DNA of 64,000 nt from Acidobacteriota bacterium (GCA_019639135.1 JAHBSL010000008.1:1-64000), one strand, 5' to 3'; positions 15,837 through 26,525 are shown, counted from the stretch's first letter. The notes: a model not told the origin generated them from the sequence alone. Made by a program: numbers and translations.

Positions 15837-17870
15837 TTAGAGCAACTTTTTCGCCACCTTTATCACATTCTCGACCGTGAAGCCGTAGTCGCGGAAGACG
15901 TCTTCGGCGGGGGCGGACGTGCCGAATTTGTCCACGCAGAGTGTGTCGCCGGCGTCGCCGACGTACTTTGTCCATCCCATCGAAACCCCTGCTTCGATTG
16001 CCAGCCGTGCTTTCACCTTCGCGGGCAAAACGGTCTCCTTATATTTCGTCGATTGCTCGTCAAAAAATTCCCAGCAGGGCATTGAAACGACCCGCGTCGG
16101 CGTTCCGGCAGCATTGAGCTTTTCGCGTGCCTCGAGTGCGAGCCCGACCTCGGAACCGGTCGCGATCAGGATCAGTTTCGGCTCGGCCTTTTTGCCGGTC
16201 TTGTCCGCGGCCTCGACCAGAATGTAGCCGCCTTTATGCAGGCCGTCGGCCTTCGCGAATTTTTTGCGGTCGATCAGGGCGACCTTCTGCCGCGAAAATG
16301 CGAACGCGGTCGGGGCGTTTGTCCGTTTCAAGGCCGCACACCACGCCTCCCGTGTTTCGTGCGCGTCGCAGGGGCGGATGAGTGCAAGGTTCGGTATCGC
16401 CCTTAGTGCCGCCAGATGCTCGACCGATTGGTGCGTCGGGCCGTCCTCGCCGAGCCCGATCGAATCGTGCGTAAAAACGTAAATGACCTGAATGTGAGAG
16501 AGTGCCGCAAGGCGGATCGCCGGCCGCATATAGTCCGAGAACGTCTGGAACGTACCGCCGAATGGGATCACCCCGCCGAAGAGCGCCATGCCGTTCATCG
16601 TCGAGCCCATCGCGTGCTCGCGAACGCCGTAGTGGATGTTGCGGTTCTGGTACGAGCCCGCCTGAAAATCCGCCGAGCCCTTGATGACGGTGTTGTTCGA
16701 GGGCGAAAGATCGGCCGAGCCACCGATCATCGCCGGAATCGTCCCGGCGATCGCGTTGATCACCTCGCCGCTGTAGGCACGCGTCGCCTTGGCGTCGGTG
16801 CCGTCAAAGCCGGGGAGAGCCGCTTCCCAGCCTTCCGGCAGCCGGCTCGCGATCCGGCCCGAAAGCTCCGCCGCGAGCGCCGGATGCGCCTTCTCGTATT
16901 TCTTGAAAGCCGCGTTCCAGTCCTTCTCAAGCTTCGCGCCCGCCTTCACCGCCGAGCGGAAATGGGCAAGCGCCTCTTTGGGCACGAAAAAGCTCTTGTT
17001 CTCCGGCCAGCCGAGGTTCCGCTTTGTCTCCTTTACGGCGTCGGTGCCCGGTGCGTCGGAGTGGGCCTTTGAAGTGCCCTGTTTCGGCATTCCGTAGCCG
17101 ATGATGGTCTTCACGCGTATCAGCTTCGGCCGGTCCTTTATCTTTTGGGCTGCCTTTATCGCTGACTCGATGGCCTTCAGGTCATTGCCGTCCTCGACCG
17201 TCGAAACCGCCCATCCGCAAGACTCGAACCGCTTCGTCACGTCCTCCGAAAACGCCAGGTCGGTCGAGCCGTCGATCGTTATCCGGTTGTCGTCGTAAAG
17301 ATAGATCAGGCTGCCGAGCTTCAGGTGGCCGGCCATCGAGGCTGCCTCGTAGCTGATGCCTTCCATCAGATCGCCGTCCGAGACGATGCCGTAAATGTAG
17401 CTGTCAATCAGCCGGTGGCCAGGCTTGTTGAACCGGGCGGCAAGATGCGCCTCGGCCATCGCCATCCCGACGCCATTGGCAAAGCCTTGGCCCAGCGGGC
17501 CGGTCGTTATCTCGACACCCGGCGTCAAGATATTCTCCGGGTGGCCCGGCGTCCGCGAATGGAGCTGGCGAAAGTTCTTTATCTCATCGAGCCCGAGGTC
17601 GTAGCCGGTCAGGTGCAGCAGCGAATAGATCAGCATCGACCCATGCCCCGCCGAGAGCAGAAAGCGGTCGCGGCCAAACCATTTCGGGTTCCTCGGGTTG
17701 TGGCGCAAGAACTTGGTCCAGAGCACATACGCCGCCGGTGCCATCCCAAGCGGCAACCCCGGATGCCCCGAGTTGGCCTTCTGCACGGCATCAAGCGAAA
17801 GCGTGCGGATGGTGTTGATACAAAGTGTGTCGATGTCGGTCTTCTTTTTCGGTTTGGTCGCGGTTGTCAT
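15837..17870 (-). CDS. tkt: Transketolase
   Basis: 677 residues from the ATG at 17870. Transketolase moves two-carbon units between sugar phosphates using thiamine diphosphate. Visible marks are [12 protein letters not shown] near the start, the cofactor motif [14 protein letters not shown]...YDDN, the central [14 protein letters not shown] glutamate region and [21 protein letters not shown] in the pyrimidine-binding domain. Length is normal. The upstream sugar kinase ends four bases inside its start (17867), so both are one operon feeding gluconate into the pentose phosphate pathway. Confidence 0.96.
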   Translation of the reverse strand: MTTATKPKKKTDIDTLCINTIRTLSLDAVQKANSGHPGLPLGMAPAAYVLWTKFLRHNPRNPKWFGRDRFLLSAGHGSMLIYSLLHLTGYDLGLDEIKNFRQLHSRTPGHPENILTPGVEITTGPLGQGFANGVGMAMAEAHLAARFNKPGHRLIDSYIYGIVSDGDLMEGISYEAASMAGHLKLGSLIYLYDDNRITIDGSTDLAFSEDVTKRFESCGWAVSTVEDGNDLKAIESAIKAAQKIKDRPKLIRVKTIIGYGMPKQGTSKAHSDAPGTDAVKETKRNLGWPENKSFFVPKEALAHFRSAVKAGAKLEKDWNAAFKKYEKAHPALAAELSGRIASRLPEGWEAALPGFDGTDAKATRAYSGEVINAIAGTIPAMIGGSADLSPSNNTVIKGSADFQAGSYQNRNIHYGVREHAMGSTMNGMALFGGVIPFGGTFQTFSDYMRPAIRLAALSHIQVIYVFTHDSIGLGEDGPTHQSVEHLAALRAIPNLALIRPCDAHETREAWCAALKRTNAPTAFAFSRQKVALIDRKKFAKADGLHKGGYILVEAADKTGKKAEPKLILIATGSEVGLALEAREKLNAAGTPTRVVSMPCWEFFDEQSTKYKETVLPAKVKARLAIEAGVSMGWTKYVGDAGDTLCVDKFGTSAPAEDVFRDYGFTVENVIKVAKKLL

Positions 17871-19336
17871 TTGTCGGTATTGTCGATCGATCCGTAAACG
17901 CTCTGGTGACGGTTCCGCGCTTTTCTGTAAACTGCGTGGCACGTCGGATGAGACGAAATTGTTCTAGTTTTAATTGCTGAAAGCCAGTCGGTAATCTCCA
18001 TTTTGCCAGTCTTCTCAAGTGCAAGCAAAACCGCTCCGCGCAATGAGGCTTCGGGCTCGGAATTTACCTCGACATCGCGGCCGAGGATGTCGGCGATCAT
18101 CTTCAGCCAGACGGGCGAGGCCGTGATCGCTCCGCCAGAAGTGATGACCTCGCGGACCGGACAAACGCTCTCGATGCGGTCAAGTATCTCCGCCAACCGA
18201 AACGCGACCGATTCCATCGCCGCTTGCAGGATGTCGATGGCGTCCGTCGCCATCGTCAGCCCGCAGACCTCGCCCGTGCGAAGTTCGTCGTAGCCCGTGC
18301 TCCGTTCGCAGGCGAGGAACGGCATAAATGTCAGGCCGTGCGCATCCGCCCCGCGTCGGGCCATTTCCTTGCCGATCGCAGCATCGGAAATGTCGATCCT
18401 AAGTATCTGCTTCAGCCGATCATAGAGCCCGCCGCCGTCCGAGATCGCCCCGCCGAGGATAAAGCGGCGAGCGTCAACACGGTAGCACCACAGCCCTTCG
18501 GGAATACTCCCCGGCGGTGTGTCCAAAACGACCCGAACCGCACCGCTTGTCCCGAGCATCAGCGCCGCCCGGCCCGGCACCGCACATCCCGAGCCGACGC
18601 TGTTCGCCGCTCCATCCGCGACCGCCGGAATCCACTGAGCATCGGCAAGCCGCGGCCAACGCTTTCGCCACTTTGGCAGAAGCGGGAAAGCAGTCCCGCC
18701 CGCAGCGATCGGCGGCAACATCGCCGGCTTGAGCTTCAAAGATCGCACGAGTTCCGCATCCCAAATCCCCTGCCGAGTGTCCAATATTCCCGTGCCCGAG
18801 ACGATCGAGATATCGCTCGCCGCCTCGCCGCAAAAATGCATCTGCAGATGATCGCCGAGCGAGCACCAACGGGCCGTCCGCCGCCAGATGTCTTTGTGCT
18901 CGGCCCTGAGCCACAGCAGCTTAGCCGGCCAAAAACTCGAATGAAAATGTGCGCCCGTCCGCCAATGCACGGCCGCTTCGTCAAGCTGCCGCCGGAGCTT
19001 GGCGACCTGCTCCCGGCTGCGGTTATCCGCCCAGCCAAGCACCGGTGTCGTCGGCCTGCCGCGCTCATCAAGCCCCATCATGCTGTGCCAGAATGTGCAT
19101 GCCGCGACGTGCGTTACCTCACCCGAAGGTGCCCGCTCAAGCACGCCATCGATAACGCCCACAACCTGCTGAAATGCTTTGTTCGCATCCAGCTCCGCAC
19201 CGCCGTCGCGGGTCGCCGCAAGCCGCCGCTCCTCCTTGACGAACGTCCGCTTCAGCATCCGTCCGCCGCCATCAAACAGAGCTCCGCGAACGCTCGAAGA
19301 GCCGACGTCCAGGCCTAGAATCAACGTAATGGGCAT
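17867..19336 (-). CDS. gntK: FGGY-family sugar kinase, probably gluconokinase
   Basis: 489 residues. The FGGY N-terminal domain begins [18 protein letters not shown] (phosphate 1 motif); the second domain has [15 protein letters not shown] and the C-terminal signature [23 protein letters not shown]. The [23 protein letters not shown] segment is as in gluconokinases of this family, so gluconate is the likely substrate, with xylulose or another polyol as alternatives. The last residues after about 455 are polar and unlike the family. The four-base overlap with tkt supports a pentose phosphate role. Confidence 0.85.
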   Translation of the reverse strand: MPITLILGLDVGSSSVRGALFDGGGRMLKRTFVKEERRLAATRDGGAELDANKAFQQVVGVIDGVLERAPSGEVTHVAACTFWHSMMGLDERGRPTTPVLGWADNRSREQVAKLRRQLDEAAVHWRTGAHFHSSFWPAKLLWLRAEHKDIWRRTARWCSLGDHLQMHFCGEAASDISIVSGTGILDTRQGIWDAELVRSLKLKPAMLPPIAAGGTAFPLLPKWRKRWPRLADAQWIPAVADGAANSVGSGCAVPGRAALMLGTSGAVRVVLDTPPGSIPEGLWCYRVDARRFILGGAISDGGGLYDRLKQILRIDISDAAIGKEMARRGADAHGLTFMPFLACERSTGYDELRTGEVCGLTMATDAIDILQAAMESVAFRLAEILDRIESVCPVREVITSGGAITASPVWLKMIADILGRDVEVNSEPEASLRGAVLLALEKTGKMEITDWLSAIKTRTISSHPTCHAVYRKARNRHQSVYGSIDNTDK

Positions 19337-19535
19337 CTATTTTCCGGTTCGACTAACAAATCGTGATCGCGAATGGACACGAGAACACGCTGAAATTAAA
19401 CTGCGCTCCCTTAACGCAAGTCATATATAGTATATTGGGCAAGGCGAAAATGCTCACGAATAGTGTCGCAAATATTGGTGATGCTCAATCGAATTTTCAT
19501 CTCCTGAGAAATCTCCGTGCGTGGAGTAGGTCAAC

Positions 19536-20303
19536 GTGGAAGAACAAGGCTACATAGAGGTAAGGGTCAGCAGTCGCGACGGATCACTGTCACCGAACGA
19601 CGTCGACATAAATGATATCCGAGGCTTGATCTCGGACGTCGAGACGTTCCTTTTCCCAACAAAAGAAGAAAAGCGTCTGCGACCACAGATCTCATATGAC
19701 ATCGAAAATGGTTCGGTTAAGCACCGTTTCTTCTTACCGATTTCATTCGTAATCCTTTTTAATGGACTGACATCTGAGATCAATTCAAGGCGGTCGATCG
19801 ACTTTCTTGATCAAAAACGACAGGAGGTCATTGATCGATTTCAGCAACGTGCGATCAAGGACGGTTATACTTTCGAGTTTAGCAATTCGATTTCAGTGAA
19901 TCCGATTCTTACCGTTAATCACCAAACAGAGTTTGCTGCGGTTGAGCCTCAGTTCGTTGAAAGTGAGTTTTACTTGTATGGCGAGATTTTTCAGGAAGGA
20001 GGGAAGAGCCCAAATATTCATATTTCTACGTCAAGGCACGGCAACTTGACGGTTTCGGCTACGAAGGAACAGATAATAGCCGGAGAAAAGAGAACATACA
20101 AACCTTATGGCATCAAGGTCAGCGGAAAGAAAAGCCTTGCAGACGGAAAACTAACTGATCTAAAACTAATCGAGTTTATCGATTACAGGCCAGCCTTTGA
20201 CCGCTCGTTACTTGCAAAGGTAATAGAACGGGCGAAACCACGATTGAGTAGGATCAAAAATGTCGATAAGTGGATCGAAGAAATGAAGGCTGAAGAAGTA
20301 TGA
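19536..20303 (+). CDS. Unknown protein paired with a PIN-domain gene
   Basis: 255 residues starting at GTG (GGAG 9-10 bases upstream). I recognise no family. The N-terminal third carries an acidic strand-helix pattern (DVDINDIRGLISDVETFLFP) and a hydrophobic helix FFLPISFVILFNGLTSEI near residue 70; the C-terminal part is a basic strand-rich segment ending in a helix KNVDKWIEEMKAEEV. It overlaps the following PIN gene by four bases, in the antitoxin position, but is much larger than any VapB antitoxin. Base composition is more AT-rich than in neighbouring genes, suggesting transfer. Confidence 0.65.
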   Translation: MEEQGYIEVRVSSRDGSLSPNDVDINDIRGLISDVETFLFPTKEEKRLRPQISYDIENGSVKHRFFLPISFVILFNGLTSEINSRRSIDFLDQKRQEVIDRFQQRAIKDGYTFEFSNSISVNPILTVNHQTEFAAVEPQFVESEFYLYGEIFQEGGKSPNIHISTSRHGNLTVSATKEQIIAGEKRTYKPYGIKVSGKKSLADGKLTDLKLIEFIDYRPAFDRSLLAKVIERAKPRLSRIKNVDKWIEEMKAEEV

Positions 20304-20782
20304 GTAAGATGAAGTCGGTCTTGGTCGACAATTCGTTCGTAACGAGACTATTGAAAAGTGATGATGAGTATCACGGGAACGTAGTCGAGTATTTCCAATA
20401 CTTCCTCGATCAGGGCATCGACATGATGCTTTCAACTATAGTAGTGAGTGAATATGCCGCTGCCGATGACCCCGACAACCTGTTGGCACTTAAAGCTTTT
20501 CAATTACTAGAGTTCGATTACCTTGATGCGAAGATAGCTGGCGATTATTTTGCGTTTCTGAAGAACGATCCAGAACTTCGACAATCCGAGGAGCGAAAGG
20601 TAATCATTAACGATCTCAAATTGTTTGCCCAAATAAAGAATAGGGAGATTGACGCATTCATTTCGAAGGATCGCCGCGCTTTGACCAGAATGATCGAGCC
20701 GTTGAGACTTCATCGGGGCCTTTCGTTTGAGTTCATCGATTTGTCCGATCCGCTAAGCGCTTACCTTGGCAAACTTTTCTGA
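20300..20782 (+). CDS. PIN-domain-like protein
   Basis: 160 residues with a PIN-like outline: KSVLVDNSFVTRLLKS at the start (first Asp), STIVVSEYAAADD (Glu), NDLKLFAQIKNREIDAFISKDRRAL with two further acidic residues. It is likely a ribonuclease toxin. The four-base ATGA overlap with the unknown gene upstream makes a two-gene toxin-antitoxin-like cassette of unusual composition. Divergence from classical VapC is clear, so the ribonuclease activity is an inference from fold. Confidence 0.7.
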   Translation: MSKMKSVLVDNSFVTRLLKSDDEYHGNVVEYFQYFLDQGIDMMLSTIVVSEYAAADDPDNLLALKAFQLLEFDYLDAKIAGDYFAFLKNDPELRQSEERKVIINDLKLFAQIKNREIDAFISKDRRALTRMIEPLRLHRGLSFEFIDLSDPLSAYLGKLF

Positions 20783-20818
20783 TGCATTTTGTTCCAGATC
20801 ATCCCGACAAAACCAGAG

Positions 20819-21127
20819 CTACCCTTGGCCAACCCCGACAACCTTCTTGAACCACCACCGCAGACCGACGAATAGAAACCGCCAGTCTTTGAAAAACTCC
20901 GGCGGTTTGCCTTCAAAATAATGCCCGACGAACTGCAAGACCCAGCCGAGGATGAAAAGCCCGAGTGCGATTTTCCAAAGCCCGGTGACAAAGAAGCACA
21001 CCGGCACCATCAGGATAGAAATGGCGATCATCGGTATGCCAAAACTATGCGTCAGCCGGTTAACCGGATGCTGATGCCCCTCGGCGTATTCCTCGATCCA
21101 CTCGTCCCAGCTTCTGCCTCCCATCAT
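20819..21127 (-). CDS. DUF962/Mpo1-like membrane protein
   Basis: 102 residues. The opening SWDEWIEEYAEGHQHPVNRLTH carries the histidine pattern of the DUF962/Mpo1 family, followed by two hydrophobic segments (about 33-50 and 53-69) and a GHYFEGKPPEFFKDWRFLF second histidine region. Yeast Mpo1 is a metal-dependent dioxygenase of 2-hydroxy fatty acids; bacterial members are mostly unstudied. Length is short but typical for bacterial single-domain forms. Confidence 0.85.
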   Translation of the reverse strand: MMGGRSWDEWIEEYAEGHQHPVNRLTHSFGIPMIAISILMVPVCFFVTGLWKIALGLFILGWVLQFVGHYFEGKPPEFFKDWRFLFVGLRWWFKKVVGVGQG

Positions 21128-21157
21128 ATTGGTTTGCCTCCGATAAGTTTATGCCCG

Positions 21158-22110
<953 letters not shown>

Positions 22111-22815
22111 TCACAAGTTCAAAGACTTGCCTTTATAAACCGCGATCTCCGAGCCTTTTGCCAAGACGACCGAGTACGGCTTTTCGTCGCCGAGAAACTC
22201 GAACTCCGGCCCGTAGGTGCAGCCGAAATCGACATCGATGTGCGGCCTTTCGGCGGCAAATAGCTCCCACTTTGGGTGCTCGACCTTGTATTCGTCGGTC
22301 CGGCCGCCGCGGCGTTTTGTATAGCCCCAGTAGTGCTCGATTATGAACTCCTCGTGCGAACCCTCGCCCGGCACGCCAAGGTTTGCCCCGCTCTCGACGC
22401 TGACGGTATTTCGGCACTCGCCCTTCTCCCATGAGTAACGAACATGGAGCGCATCGCGAAAGTGCGACATCCGCCAGCGTTCGTAGGGCTCGCCGTAAAG
22501 CCTCCGGGCGATCATCGCTATCGCCGCCCGCGGCACTATCTCTTTTACAAAGACGACCCCGCGGCGGATCTCGCCCTCGGCCTCCCGCACGACGTAGAAC
22601 CGCAGGTTGACCTCCTCAAAATTTACGTGAAACGGAACGAGGAAATCCAACACCCGCGTATCGAGAAACATGAACCCGACCAGGCTGACAAAGCACCTGC
22701 CTTCATGAAGGTCAAGCTCCGTCCCCGCGGGCACACGGCTCGCCAAAAGCTCGGGCGGAACCTCGTAGTTCGCCATTATCAGGTCGCGCCATTCGGCCGT
22801 TAGGAACTTTCGCAT
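22111..22815 (-). CDS. DUF2071 (YqjF-like) protein
   Basis: 234 residues with the DUF2071 outline: MRKFLTAEWRDLIMANYEVPPELLASRVP at the start, GRCFVSLVGFMFLDTRVL and the NFEEVNLRFYV strands, and the closing DFGCTYGPEFEFL. The fold is related to acetoacetate decarboxylase-like barrels; the biochemical role is unknown. The C-terminal codons (SLNL) fall in the duplicated region described at 21876. Confidence 0.85.
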   Translation of the reverse strand: MRKFLTAEWRDLIMANYEVPPELLASRVPAGTELDLHEGRCFVSLVGFMFLDTRVLDFLVPFHVNFEEVNLRFYVVREAEGEIRRGVVFVKEIVPRAAIAMIARRLYGEPYERWRMSHFRDALHVRYSWEKGECRNTVSVESGANLGVPGEGSHEEFIIEHYWGYTKRRGGRTDEYKVEHPKWELFAAERPHIDVDFGCTYGPEFEFLGDEKPYSVVLAKGSEIAVYKGKSLNL

Positions 22816-22849
22816 CGCCTAAATATACACCACCTTTTGGGCCGATGTC

Positions 22850-22878
22850 TTGAATTTCCCTCGGCGAATTAGTATTCT
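22850..22878 (+). promoter_or_regulatory. Promoter of the tRNA-Leu gene
   Basis: TTGAAT at 22850-22855 and TATTCT at 22873-22878 are separated by 17 bases, and the tRNA starts 15 bases after the -10 box. Each box matches the sigma-70 consensus at four of six positions. Confidence 0.55.
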
Positions 22879-22892
22879 CTGAGTTTGCTCGT

Positions 22893-22979
22893 GCGGACGT
22901 GGCGGAACTGGTAGACGCGCAGGTCTCAGAAGCCTGTTGCCGCAAGGCAGTGGAAGTTCGATTCTTCTCGTCCGCACCA
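22893..22979 (+). tRNA. tRNA-Leu (anticodon CAG)
   Basis: The acceptor stem GCGGACG pairs with CGTCCGC (22969-22975), followed by discriminator A and an encoded CCA. The anticodon loop is CTCAGAA with CAG in the middle, closed by CAGGT/GCCTG. A long variable arm (TGCCGCAAGGCA) is typical of leucine tRNAs, and the T loop is TTCGATT. The 3' end of such a gene is a classic integration site, and the accessory region starts right after it. Confidence 0.95.
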
Positions 22980-23033
22980 ACTTTTCAACCCCTTTTGTTA
23001 CAACAACTTGCCGCCGTTATTCGGCATCACTTT

Positions 23034-23060
23034 ACGGGCTAAATTTAGCCCGTTTTTGTT
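23034..23060 (+). terminator. Rho-independent terminator after tRNA-Leu
   Basis: A perfect 20-base palindrome, ACGGGCTAAATTTAGCCCGT at 23034-23053, is followed by TTTT. It lies 55 bases after the tRNA and would stop plus-strand transcription. Confidence 0.7.
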
Positions 23061-23271
23061 GCCGTTTTGCTGTTTTGGGTAGATTTTCGGGTAGATTGCC
23101 CTGAATCTACCCGACCTACGAGCATCAGTATCGATGCAAGTACTGCTTTGGAGGTCGCTGGGATACGGACGGAAAGGTTGAACGGAACAACGGATGACTT
23201 GGCCATGATCGCCAGGTCTCACGAGGCACGGCTCTTGCGAAGGGGATCTTGGAGAGTGAGTGGAAGAAATT

Positions 23272-23514
23272 ATGAACCAAGAAGTCCTCGACAATCTTCA
23301 GCTGGCCGAGCGCTGGAAACTCATCGGAACGCAAACCGCGATCGCAAAGAGGTTTCAGCGTCTCAGAGCCCTACCCAAATCCAACCCCCGGCATTTGAAG
23401 GCGTTCAAGATCGGCAATCAGGCTCGTTATCGGCTCCTGGACATCATGGAGTACGAGGATCGCAACGCCCAGAGATCTCGAAGAACAATCGGTAGCAATC
23501 AGGCGAGTAGATAA
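23272..23514 (+). CDS. AlpA/Xis-like helix-turn-helix protein
   Basis: About 80 residues. LQLAERWKLIGTQTAIAKRF looks like a winged helix-turn-helix and the FKIGNQARYRLLDIMEYE ending matches the wing of excisionase/AlpA-type proteins. Such proteins direct excision or regulate an integrase. The ATG at 23272 has GGAAG seven bases upstream; a GTG at 23260 is possible. It is the only plus-strand gene in the accessory region and sits next to the tRNA, where an excisionase would be expected; no integrase is adjacent. Confidence 0.65.
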   Translation: MNQEVLDNLQLAERWKLIGTQTAIAKRFQRLRALPKSNPRHLKAFKIGNQARYRLLDIMEYEDRNAQRSRRTIGSNQASR

Positions 23515-23609
23515 TCGACCGTGGTGTAGGCCGGAATCTTGGGGGGGTGATTGAGCGTTTTTGCACCACCGGAACGTATTCGCGCCGATCAAGCACCTGC
23601 TCAACGGTA

Positions 23610-24287
23610 TTATTGATTGGTCAGCCCAACGATTCGCTGATTCCGCGACCCTCGATACTCGCCCGCTCCGTCACGCATGCTGCCGATGAACGGACCATCG
23701 ATGAGCAGGTCGATATGGGTGAGGATGTAGTCGACGCTCGAAGCCCGTCGCTCGATTAGTTGCTCGATGGTGTATCCGGAGTAAACCGTTATATGGATTC
23801 CTCGGTCCTTCAACCTCGACACGAGTTCGGCGACGGGTTCCGGTTGGTCGAACGGCTCGCCGCCGAGGATGGTTACACCGTCGTGGTCTGCGCCATAGGA
23901 GATGATCTCCTTCAATATTGACGAGAGCGGGACTAACGCACCGTTTTCCCGGTCATGGGTCTGAGGCACGAAGCATTGCCTGCAGCGGATCGAGCATCCC
24001 GCGGTCTGTATGACGCTGCGGCGGCCGGGACCGTCGACGACCGAGTTATGGTAAAGCCGGTAAAGCCAGATCGAGAAAGGGTCCGTTTTCGATTCGTCTT
24101 CGGTCGCGGGGTGAGGCTGTAGAACGGGCAAGTATCTCGTGTCACTGGCCGGCTTCGCGCAGTTCAGGTCCACGCGTCTACCCAGATCTTGTGCGAGATC
24201 GTTCGCCGCCTGCCCGGAAGCCTGCGAGATCTCGACGGTGACGCGTCCCGCGTCCGGCTCCAGCACGAACACCACTTCGTTATTCAC
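23610..24287 (-). CDS. Radical-SAM/4Fe-4S protein (NrdG-like activase)
   Basis: 225 residues. The CxxxCxxC cluster site reads CSIRCRQC near residue 98 and the SAM-binding GGEPF motif near residue 140, followed by SRLKDRGIHITVYSGYT and DLLIDGPF as in anaerobic ribonucleotide reductase activases. The first 75 residues are unusual and may be a fused DUF2997-like strand-helix domain, as they resemble the small protein encoded just upstream. It overlaps that gene by eight bases and ends the operon. It is probably a glycyl-radical-type activase or a redox enzyme for a neighbour; its substrate is unknown. Confidence 0.85.
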   Translation of the reverse strand: MNNEVVFVLEPDAGRVTVEISQASGQAANDLAQDLGRRVDLNCAKPASDTRYLPVLQPHPATEDESKTDPFSIWLYRLYHNSVVDGPGRRSVIQTAGCSIRCRQCFVPQTHDRENGALVPLSSILKEIISYGADHDGVTILGGEPFDQPEPVAELVSRLKDRGIHITVYSGYTIEQLIERRASSVDYILTHIDLLIDGPFIGSMRDGAGEYRGSRNQRIVGLTNQ

Positions 24288-24474
24288 GGGGGCCCACTCG
24301 CCGCCGCACCGCCGGTGTGACGTGATACTCTGCCGTCTTCCGATCCGTCGTCGGGGTCCCGAGAACCTCCCTTAATTGGCGGGCGGTCTTCTCGCAGGAT
24401 GGCCCTTGGATGCCGTTGATCTTCGTTTCGCAACTCCCCGTCTCGGTGTCGATGGTGAATTCGATTTCAGCCAT
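24280..24474 (-). CDS. DUF2997 protein
   Basis: 64 residues: a strand-rich start IEFTIDTETGSCETKINGIQ, then GPSCEKTARQLREVLG, the conserved GPSC...L helix of DUF2997. The family is found beside Ycf46-like ATPases and DUF1257 proteins, as here; its biochemical role is not known. It is flanked by the radical-SAM gene (overlap) and DUF1257 (13 bases), so it is in one operon. Confidence 0.75.
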   Translation of the reverse strand: MAEIEFTIDTETGSCETKINGIQGPSCEKTARQLREVLGTPTTDRKTAEYHVTPAVRRRVGPRE

Positions 24475-24487
24475 AGGTAGCGCTCCT

Positions 24488-24886
24488 TCAAAATCTGACC
24501 CGGATCTTCACGGTTTTCCCGATCCGCTCCTTGACCAAGGTTCCGCCGAGCTTTTTCGCCATCTTCCGGGCCGCGGCTTCGTGATATTGATTCTGCAAAC
24601 GCACGACGAAGTCGGAACCCAGGCGATAATCGAGATCCATATCGTCGATCACCGCGACGTAGCCCGCCAACGTTCTCTGAAAGCCGACGTCCGCGAGAAG
24701 GTTGTGAGCCTTGACGTCCCGCCGGCGAATGATGATGTCGGCGGTCCGCCCCGCTCGCTTGTCCCAACCGTCCAAGGGCAGGTCCCTACCCTGCACGACG
24801 GTCGCGAATCCCAATTCCGACAGGGCTTCGAGCAGCAGCTCGCCGTTCGCGAACGAGTGCGATTCGAATGACATGTACTTGCTCAT
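24488..24886 (-). CDS. DUF1257 (Ycf35-like) protein
   Basis: 132 residues from the ATG at 24886. MSKYMSFESHSFANGELLLEALSELGF opens as in Ycf35/DUF1257 proteins of plastids and cyanobacteria, and RTLAGYVAVIDDMDLDYRLGSDFVVRLQNQYHEA holds the conserved middle. The role is unknown, but association with Ycf46-like ATPases and 4Fe-4S proteins is recurrent. The open frame upstream (to 24943) overlaps the ATPase end and is not needed. Confidence 0.8.
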   Translation of the reverse strand: MSKYMSFESHSFANGELLLEALSELGFATVVQGRDLPLDGWDKRAGRTADIIIRRRDVKAHNLLADVGFQRTLAGYVAVIDDMDLDYRLGSDFVVRLQNQYHEAAARKMAKKLGGTLVKERIGKTVKIRVRF

Positions 24887-24905
24887 AACCTCTTGAACAC
24901 CGTCC

Positions 24906-26525
24906 TCAAAATTCGTAGACCCGGTCGCCGCGATTGCCGCCAATTGCTTGACTGCCGGTCCTGCCCGCCGCTCCTTTGATATTGTTGCGAGCCCATTTGC
25001 GGATCTCCTCGATCTTCTCGCTCATCATCTGGGCGGTTGGCGTTATGCTCTCGACCGCCTTGAGGATGTCCCGCGTTTCTGCCGGGCGGTCGCCGTCAAT
25101 AAAAGCTTCCAGCACACCGTCCTTCACCGCCGCTTCGATCTCCGCTCCGGAGAAGTCCTTGCTCTTATCGACGAGCTTTTCGAGGTCGAACTGTTCGGGG
25201 ACCAGTTCGCGTTTCTTCAAATGAACCTTGAAGATCTCGGACCGATCCTCCGTGTCAGGGAGATCAACGAAGTGGATGTAAGAGAACCGGCCGATGCGGA
25301 ACTGCTCCGATTCGAGTTCGCGAACGTCGTTTGCGGTGGCGAACACGAGCACGTCCTTGTTGTCCTGCATCCAGTTGAGCAGGTAGGAGATCGTCCGGGC
25401 CGTTTCACCGCCGTCGGTCTTGTTCGACGACTTCATCCCGGAGACCGCTTTCTCGAATTCACTGATTCCGAGGATCCCCTTGATCGTGCCCGCGATCGAC
25501 AGGGCCCGCTTGATGGACATCGCAGACGAGCCGATGACGCCGCCCCCCTCGCCCATGATCGATCCGAAATCGAGATCTAGCAGGGCGCGGTTGGTGATCG
25601 ACGATGCGACCCGCTTGCAAAGATCTTTTCCGCATCCGGGCAATCCGACAAGCAGTATTCCCTTGCACGGTTCGACGTGCCGGGCCTTCGCTCGCGGGCT
25701 GAAGGTGTACGCGGCACGCTCAAGAATCGATCGCAAAGCTTGATAACCGCCGAGGTTGCTCGCGGGCTCCGGATGGACATAGGTCAGCGAGCCGCTGCCG
25801 CGGATCACGTTCTTCTTCTCTTCGAGGATGACGTTGATCGATTCCCGATTGAGGCCGTTGCAGCTGATCACGGCCTTCGCGATCACATTGCTGATCTCCC
25901 CGGCGGTAAGCCCGAGGAGAGACTGAAGCAAAGCGTCCTGCGTCTCTTTCTCGAGATCGATGGCCAGCCCGCTCGATCGAAGATTCTCAAGCTGCAACTC
26001 GATCGACTCCTCGATCTCGCCCTCCTTCGGGAGTTCGAGGTCGATCTGCGTTATTTCCTTTTCCAGCGTCTTCAGGTCGGGAAAGTTGGGGGCGACGAAC
26101 AGTACCGTCGCTTTGGTGGATTTCAGCTTCCAGGCGATCTCTCGAAGTCGGCGAACCAGTAACGGATCTTCCTGACCGTACGGGGAGATGTAGGGGGCAT
26201 AGTCGCACAGCAAAAAGAGCCCCGTCTTCTGTTCCGAGATGAAACCCAGAACGCCCTCCGGGTCCTCCGTGTCGCCGACCGATACTGGGTTCTGTAGGAT
26301 GCCCTCCTTCGGATCGAACACTTTCTGCAGGCCCGCGGGCCGGCTCCAGATGTACAGCGGTTTCTCCTTATGCCGCTCCTGAAATACGAGATCGATCAGA
26401 GCTTCGCGAACCCGATCCTCCTCGTATGTGTTGATGGCTATCAAGGGGTAGCGGGCTCTTATCCGCACGTCGAGTTCGCGCAGGAATCTATCGACGCTCC
26501 TGGCGTCCGGTTCGGTAGTCGTCAT
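24906..26525 (-). CDS. Ycf46-like AAA protein with altered Walker motifs
   Basis: 539 residues. Residues 1-220 are the Ycf46-type N-domain (IRARYPLIAINTYEEDRVREALIDL, then a RecA-like region). The AAA+ core follows: Walker A reads GLPGCGKD, with Asp instead of Thr/Ser, and Walker B reads GILGISEF, with Ser in place of the usual Asp. Sensor 1 (VFATANDV) and the RIGRFSYIHFVDLP arginine region are intact, and a C-terminal lid helix (FSGAEIEAAVKDGVLEAF) is present. Nucleotide binding or hydrolysis may be reduced. It lies between the coiled-coil protein gene and DUF1257, in the same direction. Confidence 0.85.
   Translation of the reverse strand: MTTTEPDARSVDRFLRELDVRIRARYPLIAINTYEEDRVREALIDLVFQERHKEKPLYIWSRPAGLQKVFDPKEGILQNPVSVGDTEDPEGVLGFISEQKTGLFLLCDYAPYISPYGQEDPLLVRRLREIAWKLKSTKATVLFVAPNFPDLKTLEKEITQIDLELPKEGEIEESIELQLENLRSSGLAIDLEKETQDALLQSLLGLTAGEISNVIAKAVISCNGLNRESINVILEEKKNVIRGSGSLTYVHPEPASNLGGYQALRSILERAAYTFSPRAKARHVEPCKGILLVGLPGCGKDLCKRVASSITNRALLDLDFGSIMGEGGGVIGSSAMSIKRALSIAGTIKGILGISEFEKAVSGMKSSNKTDGGETARTISYLLNWMQDNKDVLVFATANDVRELESEQFRIGRFSYIHFVDLPDTEDRSEIFKVHLKKRELVPEQFDLEKLVDKSKDFSGAEIEAAVKDGVLEAFIDGDRPAETRDILKAVESITPTAQMMSEKIEEIRKWARNNIKGAAGRTGSQAIGGNRGDRVYEF

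Noticed and set aside
22998..23294. Minus-strand frame beside the tRNA, possible integrase C-terminus
   Set aside because: A YPKIYPK-type end hints at a tyrosine recombinase, but no Arg-His-Tyr catalytic set or conserved domain can be seen, so it is not called.
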